A stretch of DNA of 64,000 nt. Origin: an uncultured Paracoccaceae bacterium. Lineage in GTDB: Bacteria; Pseudomonadota; Alphaproteobacteria; Rhodobacterales; Rhodobacteraceae. The DNA lies in the NCBI GenBank assembly GCA_947503775.1, contig CANNFE010000001.1, positions 434,001 to 498,000 of the forward strand, given 5' to 3'. This document shows, one piece after another, positions 29,238-39,161 of this stretch (the first letter of the stretch is position 1; each line of letters begins with the position of its first letter). The position numbers were made by a program, and so were the translations under genes. The notes below the pieces were generated by a model. That model did no database searches. It saw only the letters and a list, made by a program, of their open reading frames with translations, and was not told where the DNA came from.

Positions 29238-29736
29238 CGGCAGCCACCTTCACGCTGACCATCCGGTCCGGGCTCATGGGCGGCTCGCCTCGGTTGATCT
29301 TGTCGACATGCTCCATCCCTTCGATGACACGGCCATAGACGGTGTATTGTCCGTTCAGGAAATGGTTGTCACTGAAGTTGATGAAGAATTGCGAATTGGC
29401 CGAGTTGGGACTCTGCGAGCGTGCGGCGCCAAGCGTTCCCCTGTCATGCGGAAGCTTTGAAAACTCGGCAGGCAAATCCGGCAGATCCGACCCGCCCGTC
29501 CCGGCAGAGCGGATGTTGAAATCCTTCTCCATATTGCCATTCGCGACATCACCCGTCTGCGCCATGAACCCGTCGATCACCCGGTGGAAGGCCACGTTGT
29601 CATAGGCTCCGGACCGGGCAAGCTCTTTCATCCGTTCCGCGTGCTTGGGCGCCACGTCGGAATAAAGCTCGATCATGACCGGGCCATCCTTCAGTTCGAT
29701 GATGATCGTATTTTCGGGGTCTTTGATGTCGGCCAT
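29230..29736 (-). CDS. Cytoplasmic cyclophilin-type peptidyl-prolyl cis-trans isomerase
   Basis: [24 protein letters not shown]...[11 protein letters not shown]; overlaps the start of the downstream paralogue. Confidence 0.93.
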   Translation of the reverse strand: MADIKDPENTIIIELKDGPVMIELYSDVAPKHAERMKELARSGAYDNVAFHRVIDGFMAQTGDVANGNMEKDFNIRSAGTGGSDLPDLPAEFSKLPHDRGTLGAARSQSPNSANSQFFINFSDNHFLNGQYTVYGRVIEGMEHVDKINRGEPPMSPDRMVSVKVAADA

Positions 29737-29862
29737 CTGGGCCTCCTTGAACTTTCAGTTGGAGCGAACCTAGGGCCCAGCCCCTCCTTTGCCAAGGCTG
29801 AGACCTTGACCGATGCCCATCCTCGGGCGATCAACCGCTTAACATCAAGAAGGAGCCTCGGC

Positions 29863-31056
29863 ATGGGATGGACCAGCCTCGACGATCTCGATCTGGCGGA
29901 CAAACGCGTTCTGGTGCGGGTCGATATCAACGTGCCGATGGAGGATGGCAACGTCACCGATGCGACCCGGATCGAACGGATCGCACCCACGATAGCCGAT
30001 ATTCTCTCGAAGGGCGGGCGCCCCATCCTGCTTGCGCATTTCGGGCGTCCGAAGGGCGAACGGGTGCCCGAGATGTCGCTGCGACCACTTCTGCCCGCAC
30101 TCAAAGAGACCTTTGGCGTGCCGGTCCGGTTTGCCGCAGATTGCATCGGAGCCGAAGCACAATCGGCGGCCGGCGCTCTGCCGGCAGGAGAGGTCCTTCT
30201 TCTTGAAAACACACGCTTTCACAGCGGGGAAGAGGGCAACGATCCGGATTTTGCCGCCGATCTTGCAAAGATCGGGGAGGCCTATGTCAACGATGCCTTT
30301 TCCGCCGCGCACCGTGCGCATGCCTCGACCGAAGGTATCGCGCGCCTGCTGCCGTCTGCGGCAGGCCGATTGATGGAGCGTGAGCTCAAGGCGCTCGAAC
30401 AGGCGCTCGAGGATCCCGAACGTCCTCTGATCGCGGTGGTCGGGGGGGCCAAGGTGTCGACCAAGCTCGATCTGCTGTCGCATATCGTCACCCGGGTCGA
30501 TACGCTCGTGATCGGGGGCGGTATGGCGAACACGTTTCTGGCCGCTCAAGGGCACGAGATCGGGACATCCCTTGCGGAAAGAGAGATGACGGACACCGCC
30601 TTGAAGATCATCGAAGCGGCGGAAAAGGCCGGGTGCCGAATCCTCTTGCCGGTCGATATCGTCGTCGCCCGCACCTTTGAGGCCCATGCCGATCACGAGA
30701 CCGTCGAGGCCTCCACCTGCCCTGAGGATGCGATGATCCTCGATGCCGGGCCAAAGACCGTGGACGAGATCAAGACGGCGATCGACAGCTCCAAGACCTT
30801 GATCTGGAACGGTCCTTTGGGCGCGTTCGAGCTTGAGCCCTTCGATGCGGCGACCGTCGCCGCAGCTCGGCATGCGGCGGACCGGACCGCCGAGGGTGCA
30901 CTGGTTTCCGTCGCGGGGGGAGGAGATACGGTGGCCGCGCTCAACGCTGCGGAGGTGGCGGAGCGATTCAGCTATGTCTCGACGGCGGGCGGGGCCTTTC
31001 TGGAATGGATGGAAGGCAAGACCTTGCCCGGAGTCGCGGCTCTGCAAACGCGCTGA
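29863..31056 (+). CDS. pgk: Phosphoglycerate kinase
   Basis: [34 protein letters not shown]...[16 protein letters not shown]. Confidence 0.96.
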   Translation: MGWTSLDDLDLADKRVLVRVDINVPMEDGNVTDATRIERIAPTIADILSKGGRPILLAHFGRPKGERVPEMSLRPLLPALKETFGVPVRFAADCIGAEAQSAAGALPAGEVLLLENTRFHSGEEGNDPDFAADLAKIGEAYVNDAFSAAHRAHASTEGIARLLPSAAGRLMERELKALEQALEDPERPLIAVVGGAKVSTKLDLLSHIVTRVDTLVIGGGMANTFLAAQGHEIGTSLAEREMTDTALKIIEAAEKAGCRILLPVDIVVARTFEAHADHETVEASTCPEDAMILDAGPKTVDEIKTAIDSSKTLIWNGPLGAFELEPFDAATVAAARHAADRTAEGALVSVAGGGDTVAALNAAEVAERFSYVSTAGGAFLEWMEGKTLPGVAALQTR

Positions 31057-31102
31057 TACGTTTTTTCGACTTTTCCTAATATATTACAAAAGGATTTTGT
31101 AC

Positions 31103-32662
31103 ATGAAATTAGCAACTTACGCTCTCACAGCGGCCTCTTTCGCCCTTTGGACGCCCGCGCTGCAGGCGCAGGAAACAGATCAGCCCAGCCTGCTGGATTT
31201 GCTCACGCTCGAGTCGCTGGCCACGCGTTTTCTGCAAAGCGGCGTGTCGATGGCGCGATCCGTTGCCGACATCACCTATGACGGTCTAAGCGCCGATCCC
31301 TATACCAGCCGGTACAGCCTTGTCGGCCTGGTGGTGCGCCCTGATCTGGAGGACATCGCCGGGGCAGACTGTTCGATCTCGACCGAGCGTCTGATCCTCA
31401 GCGGCGCGCCCCTCACCTCGATCGAGACAATCCGACTGACCGCGACGTTGGATGAAGTTGTCATTGATTACGATTGCTTACCACGCGAAGTTCGTCCTGT
31501 TGTCGGCATGGCGGGGATTGAGGATATCGGCATTCCACGGCTGCGGTTCGATATCGAATACCACATTCCATCCGGGCAGGTTCAAACCTCCATGATCGCC
31601 GATGTCGCCGACCTCATCTCGATCTCGGGCCATATGGATGCCGATTATGTCAGCTATCGGATGGCTCCCCAGACCGGCGAGACGAGGATCCGGGTCGATC
31701 TGGAGGGGCTGCGGCTCAGCATCGAGGATCAGGGGATCTGGAGCCGGGTGGAGCAGATTGTCCCGCAAGAGGCGCGCAGCGGGGAGGCATTGGCGGAGCT
31801 TGTTGAAGATATTCTAACCGATGCGTTCACCGGATCGAACGATCCTCTCGATCCCGACCTGTCGCCAGAGCAGGTTCAATTTATCGCGCAAGCCACTGAT
31901 ATCGCATCCGATTTCGAAACAGAGCCTCGCCGGATCATTCTGAATATGCAGCCGTCAGGCCCCATCCGGATAGGCCCGGAAGAGGACTTTGACACCAAGG
32001 GGCTGTTCTCGGATCTGAACCCGCAGCTGACAACGCAACTGCCGGAGCTGTCGCAAGCGCTGCCGCTGGATCTGCTGGAAAGCGCGATCTCGGGTGATCT
32101 TGAGGATGGCGAGCGGCTCGACATCGGGACGGCGCTTGCCAGCGGGGTCGGGGCGCCGCGTGATCAGAGCCTTGCCCGCGATATCCTCGCGCCGATCGCG
32201 GACGCCTCGCCCGAGGCGGCCCTCTTGATGGCCGAGCTGACGGAGGATCGCGACGAGGCCTATCTTTATGCGAGGACCGCCGCCGCCACAGGGATGGGGG
32301 AAGCCCTCAGCCTCATGGATCGCTTTGAAAAAAAGATTACTTTTCAGGATCTTGTGAGGCTTCAAAGCACGGACCAGATCGATGCGTCGATCTACGGATC
32401 GGTCGGGGCCATGCGCCAGCAGGCCCTTTCGCGACTTATCGGGACGCGCCTGCCGCGCAGCTATGAGCGGGCCTATTATTGGGCGGTTCTGGCCGCTGCG
32501 GCGGGGGACCGCCCGTCGGCGGATCTGAGGGACGAGATAGACGAGATGATGCGCGCCCGGGGCGCTGAAGAGGCGTGGCAGCCGATCGCGGCCCGGATCA
32601 GCCGCGCGGCCCTTCAGACATGGATCGATCGCGATCTGCCGGAGGCGCTGTCGTCCGAGTGA
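31103..32662 (+). CDS. Secreted hypothetical protein (519 aa)
   Basis: Signal peptide MKLATYALTAASFALWTPALQAQ; C-terminal helical-repeat-like region (GALSRLIGTRLP..AYYWAVLAAAAGD). Confidence 0.75.
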   Translation: MKLATYALTAASFALWTPALQAQETDQPSLLDLLTLESLATRFLQSGVSMARSVADITYDGLSADPYTSRYSLVGLVVRPDLEDIAGADCSISTERLILSGAPLTSIETIRLTATLDEVVIDYDCLPREVRPVVGMAGIEDIGIPRLRFDIEYHIPSGQVQTSMIADVADLISISGHMDADYVSYRMAPQTGETRIRVDLEGLRLSIEDQGIWSRVEQIVPQEARSGEALAELVEDILTDAFTGSNDPLDPDLSPEQVQFIAQATDIASDFETEPRRIILNMQPSGPIRIGPEEDFDTKGLFSDLNPQLTTQLPELSQALPLDLLESAISGDLEDGERLDIGTALASGVGAPRDQSLARDILAPIADASPEAALLMAELTEDRDEAYLYARTAAATGMGEALSLMDRFEKKITFQDLVRLQSTDQIDASIYGSVGAMRQQALSRLIGTRLPRSYERAYYWAVLAAAAGDRPSADLRDEIDEMMRARGAEEAWQPIAARISRAALQTWIDRDLPEALSSE

Positions 32663-32670
32663 GCGGAAGA

Positions 32671-32684
32671 TGTTAGCGAAAACA
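32671..32684. promoter_or_regulatory. CceR/PckR-like operator candidate, fbaB site 1
   Basis: TGTTAGCGAAAACA. Confidence 0.5.
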
Positions 32685-32692
32685 GGGACTTC

Positions 32693-32706
32693 TGTTGGCG
32701 CTAACC
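32693..32706. promoter_or_regulatory. CceR/PckR-like operator candidate, fbaB site 2
   Basis: TGTTGGCGCTAACC; 22 bp centre-to-centre from site 1. Confidence 0.5.
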
Positions 32707-32768
32707 ATTTGCAACTGGCCCCGTCGCGGGTCAGGACGGCAGGGAACACGGCAAAAGAGGGTAGAGCT

Positions 32769-33698
32769 ATGAAAGCGACGCGCGCGGTACAGAAGATCCT
32801 GGCGAATTACGAAGGTGAAGCTCCGGGCGTGAAGGCCAATCTGTGCCGGATGCTGATGACCGGCAAGCTTGGCGGCACCGGCAAGATGATAATTTTGCCG
32901 GTAGATCAAGGGTTTGAGCACGGGCCTGCGCGATCCTTTGCGCCCAATCCCGATGGGTATGACCCGCATTACCACTACAAATTGGCCCTCGATGCGGGGC
33001 TCAATGCCTATGCGGCGCCGCTTGGCATGCTCGAGGCGGGGGCGGATACCTTTGCCGGTCAGATCCCGACGATCCTCAAGGTGAACTCGGCTAACTCCTT
33101 GATGCCAAACGCACAATCCAAGGATCAGGCCATTACGGCAAGCGTCGATGATGCGTTGCGGATCGGGGCATCGGCAATCGGGTTCACGATCTACCCGGGT
33201 TCGTCCTCGGGCCTGGAAATGTTTCAGGAAATCAAGGAGATGCGGCGCGAAGCCCAGTCGAAAGGCGTGGCGACTGTGATCTGGTCCTATCCGCGCGGCG
33301 AGGCGCTCGACAAGGATGGTGAGACGGCGATCGACATTGCGGCCTATGCCGCGCAGATCGCCGCCTTGCTGGGGGCGCATATCATCAAGATCAAGCTCTC
33401 GACCGATCATCTGTCGCTGCCCGAGGCGAAAAAAGTCTACGAATCCCAAGGGATAGCCATCAAGGAGCAAGCAGAGCGCGTGCGCCATTGCGTGCAGTCG
33501 GCCTTTAACGGGCGGCGGATTATGGTCTTTTCCGGCGGATCGAAAAAGGGCGAAGACGACGTCTTCGACGATGCGCGGGCGATCCGGGACGGGGGCGGGA
33601 ACGGCTCGATCATCGGGCGGAACTCGTTCCAGAGAAGCCGGGACGACGCGCTCACGATGCTCGGCAAGCTGGTGGATATTTACCGCGACAAGGCCTGA
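32769..33698 (+). CDS. fbaB: Class I fructose-bisphosphate aldolase (FbaB type)
   Basis: KMIILPVDQGFEHGPARSFAPNPDGYDPHYHYKLALDAGLNAYAAPLG... Confidence 0.92.
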   Translation: MKATRAVQKILANYEGEAPGVKANLCRMLMTGKLGGTGKMIILPVDQGFEHGPARSFAPNPDGYDPHYHYKLALDAGLNAYAAPLGMLEAGADTFAGQIPTILKVNSANSLMPNAQSKDQAITASVDDALRIGASAIGFTIYPGSSSGLEMFQEIKEMRREAQSKGVATVIWSYPRGEALDKDGETAIDIAAYAAQIAALLGAHIIKIKLSTDHLSLPEAKKVYESQGIAIKEQAERVRHCVQSAFNGRRIMVFSGGSKKGEDDVFDDARAIRDGGGNGSIIGRNSFQRSRDDALTMLGKLVDIYRDKA

Positions 33699-33702
33699 CT
33701 CC

Positions 33703-33749
33703 GGCAGGCGGCATTGCGTCGGCATCCGGGCGGCATCCGGGAGGAGGCA
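33703..33749 (-). repeat. Intergenic repeat with three ATGCCG boxes at 11-bp spacing, copy 2
   Basis: CGGCAT at 33709, 33720 and 33731; minus strand reads TTGCCTCCTCCCGGATGCCGCCCGGATGCCGACGCAATGCCGCC. Confidence 0.65.
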
Positions 33750-33803
33750 ATTGTGGCAAACCGCCGGTTTGGCGCCGAAACGGGGCTGAAACCGGTAAAA
33801 CCC

Positions 33804-33849
33804 ATAAGCGCGGGCTTATGGATGCGGTTTTGCATAAGTCGTCGCTTAT
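33804..33849. repeat. Two palindromes of the CATAAG..CTTATG family, copy 2
   Basis: CCATAAGC-GCGG-GCTTATGG (perfect 8-bp arms) and GCATAAGTCGTCGCTTATC. Confidence 0.65.
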
Positions 33850-33868
33850 CTATCCCGCCCATCGCCGG

Positions 33869-35452
33869 TTAGGCCGGGCCGAGACGCTCCAGAATTGCAT
33901 CGTCATCGATCCCGGTCATGGCGCCCGGAGTGAGGCCGCGATTAGCTTCGAGGCGGGTTGCGATATAACCGTCGGCGACCGGACCCGGCGCGGTTCTGAG
34001 CAGGACGGATGCCGTCAGAAGCGTCGCGGCCCGTTCAGTAAAGAGGCGGGCATCGATTTCCTCTACCCCGCCCCCGAACCGGCCGTCATGCGCGGCGAGC
34101 GCGGCGTCGTATCGCCGGTCCGCGCCGGTGGCGGCGGCCAGGTCCAGGCGGAGGGCCTCCGCGGCCTCGGGATCGCGGGTAAGGCTGCGCAGGACGTCGA
34201 GGCAGATGACATTGCCCGAGCCCTCCCAGATCCCGTTGAGCGGCGCCTCGCGGTAGAGCATGGGCATCGGGGTCTCTTCGACATAGCCCATGCCGCCGAG
34301 CACCTCCATCGCCTCGGCGGTGACGACCGGGCAGCGCTTGTTCGAGAGGTACTTGGCCAGCGCCACTGCGATCCGGGCGAAGGGGCGCTGCGCGGGATCG
34401 TCGAACGCAGCGGCAACGCGCAGACCGAGCGCCGTCGCGCCCTCCCAATCGAGTGCGAGATCGGCGAGGACGCGGCGCATGAGCGGCTGATCGATGAGCT
34501 TGCGCTGGAAGGCGGTGCGACGGGCGGTCCACCAATGGGCCTCGGCGAGTGCGGCGCGCATGATCCCGGCGGGCGCCATGGCGGTGTCGAGCCGGGTGTG
34601 ATGGACCATCTCGATGATGGTGGCCACGCCGCGTCCCTCCTCCCCGAGGCGATAGGCCAGGGCGCCGTGATATTCGATCTCGGCCGAGGCGTTGGCGTGA
34701 TTGCCGAGTTTGTCCTTGAGCCGCATCAGGTGGATCGCGTTGGGACCGTGATCCAGCCAGCGGGGGACGAGAAAGCAGGTCAGGCCGGCCGGTGCCTGCG
34801 CCAGGGTGAGAAAGCCGTCGGACATGGGCGCCGAGCAAAACCATTTATGGCCGGTCAGCCGGTAGTGATCGCCCGCCGGTTCGGCCCGGGTCGTGTTGGC
34901 GCGCACGTCCGAGCCGCCCTGCTTTTCGGTCATCGCCATGCCGAGCGTCGCGGCGCCCTTGGTCTCGATAGGCCGCGCGGCGGGGTGATAGCCGCGCGCG
35001 GTCAGCTTGGGGATCCACGTGGCCGCCAGATCGGGATCGGCGCGCAGGGCGGGCACGGCGGCATAGCTCATCGTCATCGGGCAGCAGACGCCTGGTTCGA
35101 TCTGGGTCACCAGATAGACCAGCGCAGCATGGGTCGCGTGGCTGCCGCCGGTCCAGGGGGCGGCGGAGTAGCCCGCCTCCATCCCCAGCGTCATCAGGCG
35201 GTGATAGGCGGGATGAAACTCAACCACGTCGGATCGCCGCCCGGTCCGGTCGAAGGCGATCAGCCGGGGCGGCATGCGCCGCGCTTCTTCCCCGAGCGTC
35301 CAGGCATCCAGTTCGGCGGCGGCGCGCCCGAACGCCTCTTGCGGGATGCCGCCCTGGGCAGCGAGGTGCTGCTGAAGGGTCGGATCGTCCGCCCAGGGAT
35401 CGCGCGGCCCCGTCCGGTGCGGCTGGTTGAAAACCTCATGCGTGGCAGACAT
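33869..35452 (-). CDS. AidB-like acyl-CoA dehydrogenase family protein
   Basis: MSATHEVFNQPHRTGPRDPWADDPTLQQHLAA...MTEKQGGSDVRANTT...MEVLGGMGYVEETPMPMLYREAPLNGIWEGSGNV. Confidence 0.9.
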   Translation of the reverse strand: MSATHEVFNQPHRTGPRDPWADDPTLQQHLAAQGGIPQEAFGRAAAELDAWTLGEEARRMPPRLIAFDRTGRRSDVVEFHPAYHRLMTLGMEAGYSAAPWTGGSHATHAALVYLVTQIEPGVCCPMTMSYAAVPALRADPDLAATWIPKLTARGYHPAARPIETKGAATLGMAMTEKQGGSDVRANTTRAEPAGDHYRLTGHKWFCSAPMSDGFLTLAQAPAGLTCFLVPRWLDHGPNAIHLMRLKDKLGNHANASAEIEYHGALAYRLGEEGRGVATIIEMVHHTRLDTAMAPAGIMRAALAEAHWWTARRTAFQRKLIDQPLMRRVLADLALDWEGATALGLRVAAAFDDPAQRPFARIAVALAKYLSNKRCPVVTAEAMEVLGGMGYVEETPMPMLYREAPLNGIWEGSGNVICLDVLRSLTRDPEAAEALRLDLAAATGADRRYDAALAAHDGRFGGGVEEIDARLFTERAATLLTASVLLRTAPGPVADGYIATRLEANRGLTPGAMTGIDDDAILERLGPA

Positions 35453-35554
35453 GCGCAAAGCCTAGCGAAAGGGGATTCACAAAGCGAATCGGATATGCGA
35501 GTCTGCCTTGAACCGAAGGCGTTCAGATCTTCGGCACTGAGGCATTGGCAGGTT

Positions 35555-35854
35555 ATGACAGTACGGTCGCGATCGGCGTTGGGCGGTCTTCTTTACGGCG
35601 GAGGCACATTGCTTCTGGCGCTTTATTTTACCTTTGCCGCGGTGCAAGGCGATTATGGCCTGTTTCGCCGGGCCGAGATCGATGCCGAGGCCGCGCAACT
35701 GACGGCCGAGCTTGAGGCGCTGAACCACGACGTGGCCGAGATGGAGATCCTCACCCGGCGCTTGTCGGACGATTTTCTGGACCTGGATCTGCTGGACGAG
35801 CGCGCGCGCGACATGCTGGGCATGGTGCGCGCAGACGAGATCGTTATTCGCTGA
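35555..35854 (+). CDS. Septum formation initiator family protein (FtsB/DivIC)
   Basis: 99 aa, N-terminal TM then coiled coil, LDLDLLDERARDMLGMVRADEIVI. Confidence 0.85.
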   Translation: MTVRSRSALGGLLYGGGTLLLALYFTFAAVQGDYGLFRRAEIDAEAAQLTAELEALNHDVAEMEILTRRLSDDFLDLDLLDERARDMLGMVRADEIVIR

Positions 35855-35966
35855 AGAAACTCCCCATTTTCAAGGAACCGGACCGGCACGAGAGGCTTGT
35901 CTCGCCAAGGGAAATGCGACCGAAGGAATTGGGGGTCGCAATCCTGAAAAGGCTGGGCTAGGGATT

Positions 35967-35980
35967 GTTTAGCGTTAAAC
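35967..35980. promoter_or_regulatory. CceR/PckR-like operator candidate upstream of pdhA
   Basis: GTTTAGCGTTAAAC, palindromic about central CG. Confidence 0.4.
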
Positions 35981-36012
35981 TATCCTCAAACCTCGCCCCA
36001 GGGAGGTGCCGA

Positions 36013-37029
36013 ATGGCCGCACGCAAGACGACGAAAAAGCCCAATATCTCGGCCGAAGAGCTGACGCATTACTACCGGGAGATGCTCCTAATCCGGCGGT
36101 TCGAGGAGAAGGCGGGTCAGCTTTACGGGATGGGGCTGATCGGCGGCTTTTGCCATCTTTACATCGGTCAGGAAGCGGTCGTCGTGGGCCTTGAGGCGGC
36201 GGCGGAGGAGGGCGACAAGCGCGTGACATCCTACCGCGACCACGGGCATATGCTGGCCTGCGGCATGGATCCCAAGGGCGTCATGGCCGAGCTGACGGGC
36301 CGCGAGGGCGGGTATTCGCGCGGCAAGGGCGGCTCGATGCATATGTTCTCGAAGGAAAAGCATTTCTATGGCGGGCACGGGATCGTGGCTGCGCAGGTGC
36401 CGATCGGCGCGGGGCTTGCCTTTTCGGACAAGTATCGGGGCGATGACCGCGTGACGTTTACCTATTTCGGCGACGGGGCGGCCAATCAGGGGCAGGTCTA
36501 CGAGACCTACAACATGGCCGAGCTGTGGGATCTGCCGGTCGTCTTCGTGATCGAGAACAACCAATATGCGATGGGCACCTCCGTCAAGCGGTCGACCAAG
36601 TCGCCGTCCTTGTGGGAGCGTGGGGCGGCCTATGGCATCCCGGGCGAAGAGGTCGACGGGATGGACGTGCTGGCCGTCAAGGCGGCTGGAGAGAAGGCGG
36701 TCGCGCACTGCCGCGCCGGGAAGGGCCCCTACATCCTCGAGGTGAAGACCTACCGCTATCGCGGCCATTCGATGTCGGATCCGGCCAAGTACCGCACCCG
36801 CGAGGAAGTCCAGAAGATGCGCGAGGAGCGCGATCCGATCGAGGGCGTCAAGCAGATGCTGCTGACCGGCAAACATGCCAGCGAGGACGATCTCAAGGCG
36901 ATCGACAAGGAGATCAAGGATATCGTCAACGAAGCGGCGGAGTTCTCCAAGGAAAGCCCCGAGCCCGATGTCAGCGAGCTTTGGACCGATATCCTGACCG
37001 ACGAAGTGCCGCAGGAGGTATCGGCTTGA
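36013..37029 (+). CDS. pdhA: Pyruvate dehydrogenase E1 alpha
   Basis: LIRRFEEKAGQLYGMGLIGGFCHLYIGQEAV...TYRYRGHSMSDPAKYRT. Confidence 0.96.
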   Translation: MAARKTTKKPNISAEELTHYYREMLLIRRFEEKAGQLYGMGLIGGFCHLYIGQEAVVVGLEAAAEEGDKRVTSYRDHGHMLACGMDPKGVMAELTGREGGYSRGKGGSMHMFSKEKHFYGGHGIVAAQVPIGAGLAFSDKYRGDDRVTFTYFGDGAANQGQVYETYNMAELWDLPVVFVIENNQYAMGTSVKRSTKSPSLWERGAAYGIPGEEVDGMDVLAVKAAGEKAVAHCRAGKGPYILEVKTYRYRGHSMSDPAKYRTREEVQKMREERDPIEGVKQMLLTGKHASEDDLKAIDKEIKDIVNEAAEFSKESPEPDVSELWTDILTDEVPQEVSA

Positions 37030-37032
37030 TCC

Positions 37033-37485
37033 GTGGAGCCCTCCGACCTGCCATCGATCCCGTTTCCGCCGTTCTGGGTTCTGCTGCTTGGCATCGCACT
37101 TGTCGTGGTCATCTCTCCGGTTGTCGCTCTGGTGGTTCGCAAGGTGATGCGCCCGCAGGTCGATCTGCCCTTTGCTCAGACGCTGGAAATCGTGGGGTCC
37201 GCCCTGCTCGCCTGGATGGTAACCGCGCTGGTGATCGCACCCCTCCTGCTCTTTCTGACGGGGCTGAGCCGCGTCTTTCCATCGGTCGCGGGTGGCGCGC
37301 CGCTGGGCATCCTCGCCTACTGGCTGACGTTTCGATACCTGATCGGGCGGCACGTGCCGGGGGGCACTCCAACCGGGCGCGCCACGATCTGGGGCGTGGT
37401 CACGGCGCTCGGCGTGCAGGCCGGGCTGGCTTTCCTCTTTTTCGCGATCGTGTCCGCGATGTTTTCGGGCCATTCGGGCCTGTAA
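37033..37485 (+). CDS. Small integral membrane protein of unknown function inside the pdh operon
   Basis: GTG start; three to four hydrophobic segments; 3 bp after pdhA. Confidence 0.65.
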   Translation: MEPSDLPSIPFPPFWVLLLGIALVVVISPVVALVVRKVMRPQVDLPFAQTLEIVGSALLAWMVTALVIAPLLLFLTGLSRVFPSVAGGAPLGILAYWLTFRYLIGRHVPGGTPTGRATIWGVVTALGVQAGLAFLFFAIVSAMFSGHSGL

Positions 37486-37524
37486 CGGCGGATCCTGGCA
37501 TTCCCCCCTCTTCGGAGATCTTCC

Positions 37525-38901
37525 ATGGCAACTGAAATCCTCATGCCCGCCCTGTCCCCGACGATGGAGGAAGGCACGCTCGCCAAATGGCTCAAGAAGG
37601 AGGGCGATGCGGTTTCTTCGGGCGATATCATCGCCGAGATCGAAACCGACAAGGCGACGATGGAGTTCGAGGCCGTCGATGAGGGCATCCTCGGCAAGAT
37701 CCTGGTCGAGGAAGGCACCGAGGGGGTCAAGGTGAACGCCCCCATCGCCGTGCTGGTCGAGGACGGAGAGGACGCCTCCGATGTCGAGGTGTCCGAGGCG
37801 CCGGCCCAGGCCCCTGCCCCGGCCGACAAGGAGCAATCCTCCGAAACCGCGCCTGCCGCCGCAAAAAGCCATCCCGAGCCGCAGGTCGACCGCTCGCCGG
37901 ACTGGGCCGAGGGCACCGAGCTGAAATCGATGACGGTCCGCGAGGCGCTGCGGGATGCGATGGCCGAAGAGATGCGCAGCACCGACGAGGTCTTCGTCAT
38001 GGGCGAGGAGGTCGCCGAATATCAGGGCGCCTACAAGATCACCCAAGGTCTGCTGGACGAGTTCGGCGACAAGCGGGTGATCGACACACCGATCACCGAA
38101 CACGGTTTTGCCGGTCTGGGCGTCGGCGCGGCCTTCGGCGGCCTGCGCCCGATCGTGGAGTTCATGACGTTCAACTTCGCCATGCAAGCCATTGACCAGA
38201 TTATCAATTCGGCAGCCAAGACGCTCTATATGTCAGGCGGTCAGATGGGCTGCCCCATCGTCTTTCGCGGCCCGAATGGCGCGGCGGCCCGGGTGGGCGC
38301 GCAGCATTCCCAGGACTACGCGGCCTGGTATTCGATGGTCCCCGGCCTGAAGGTCGCGATGCCCTATACGGCCGCGGATGCGAAGGGGCTTCTGAAAAGC
38401 GCCATTCGCGATCCCAACCCGGTGATCTTTCTGGAAAACGAGATCCTTTACGGCCGCTCCTTCGACGTGCCCGTGCTCGATGATTTCACGGTCCCCTTCG
38501 GCAAGGCGCGGATCGCCCGGACAGGCTCGGACGTGACGATCGTCAGCTTCGGGATCGGCATGACCTATGCGATGGAGGCGGCCGAGCGGCTGGCAGGCGA
38601 CGGGATCGAGGCGGAGGTGATCGACCTGCGCACCCTGCGCCCGATGGATCGCGGCGCGATCATCGAAAGCGTCAAGAAAACCAACCGCTGCGTGACGGTC
38701 GAGGAAGGCTGGCCTGTCGGCTCGATCGGGAACCATATCTCGGCGGTGCTGATGGAAGAGGCGTTCGACTATCTCGACGCGCCGGTCATCAACTGCACAG
38801 GCAAGGACGTGCCGATGCCCTATGCGGCCAACCTCGAAAAGCTGGCGCTGGTGACCACCGACGAAGTGGTCGAGGCGGCGCGGAAGGTGACCTATTCGTG
38901 A
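37525..38901 (+). CDS. pdhB: Pyruvate dehydrogenase E1 beta with N-terminal lipoyl domain
   Basis: [86 protein letters not shown]. Confidence 0.96.
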   Translation: MATEILMPALSPTMEEGTLAKWLKKEGDAVSSGDIIAEIETDKATMEFEAVDEGILGKILVEEGTEGVKVNAPIAVLVEDGEDASDVEVSEAPAQAPAPADKEQSSETAPAAAKSHPEPQVDRSPDWAEGTELKSMTVREALRDAMAEEMRSTDEVFVMGEEVAEYQGAYKITQGLLDEFGDKRVIDTPITEHGFAGLGVGAAFGGLRPIVEFMTFNFAMQAIDQIINSAAKTLYMSGGQMGCPIVFRGPNGAAARVGAQHSQDYAAWYSMVPGLKVAMPYTAADAKGLLKSAIRDPNPVIFLENEILYGRSFDVPVLDDFTVPFGKARIARTGSDVTIVSFGIGMTYAMEAAERLAGDGIEAEVIDLRTLRPMDRGAIIESVKKTNRCVTVEEGWPVGSIGNHISAVLMEEAFDYLDAPVINCTGKDVPMPYAANLEKLALVTTDEVVEAARKVTYS

Positions 38902-39161
38902 GCGTCCGGATCGATGTGAGGGGCCGCGATGCGGCGGCAGAGACCTACCGGCTGACCGTGCTTCTGCCGGGCGGTCCGGTCGATGTGGCGCTGCCGGAGC
39001 GACTGGCCGGGCAGGCTCCGTCGCACCAGACGGCCTACGACTTCATCGCCAGCCGCAGCGCCGCCATCGCCGCCGCGACCGAGGCTCGCCTGGCAGGCCG
39101 GACGCCCCGCGCACCTTATGATACTCTCACCCTGATCGGGGAGCCGACCCATGCCGACTGA
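38898..39161 (+). CDS. Small protein in pdh operon, unknown function
   Basis: 87 aa, overlaps pdhB stop (4 bp) and pdhC start (11 bp). Confidence 0.65.
   Translation: MSVRIDVRGRDAAAETYRLTVLLPGGPVDVALPERLAGQAPSHQTAYDFIASRSAAIAAATEARLAGRTPRAPYDTLTLIGEPTHAD

Noticed and set aside
29850-29862. CceR/PckR-like site upstream of pgk (TCAACCGCTTAACA nearby at 29831-29844)
   Set aside because: Only one arm resembles the motif; too degenerate to include with the edd/fbaB sites
33818-35554. N-terminal part of the 678 aa plus-strand ORF (33818..35854)
   Set aside because: Antisense to the aidB-like gene; only the C-terminal 99 aa (35555-35854) is a real gene (FtsB/DivIC)
36088-38187. 699 aa minus-strand ORF
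   Set aside because: Antisense to well-supported pdhA and pdhB; low-complexity H/R/G/D-rich composition typical of high-GC shadow ORFs
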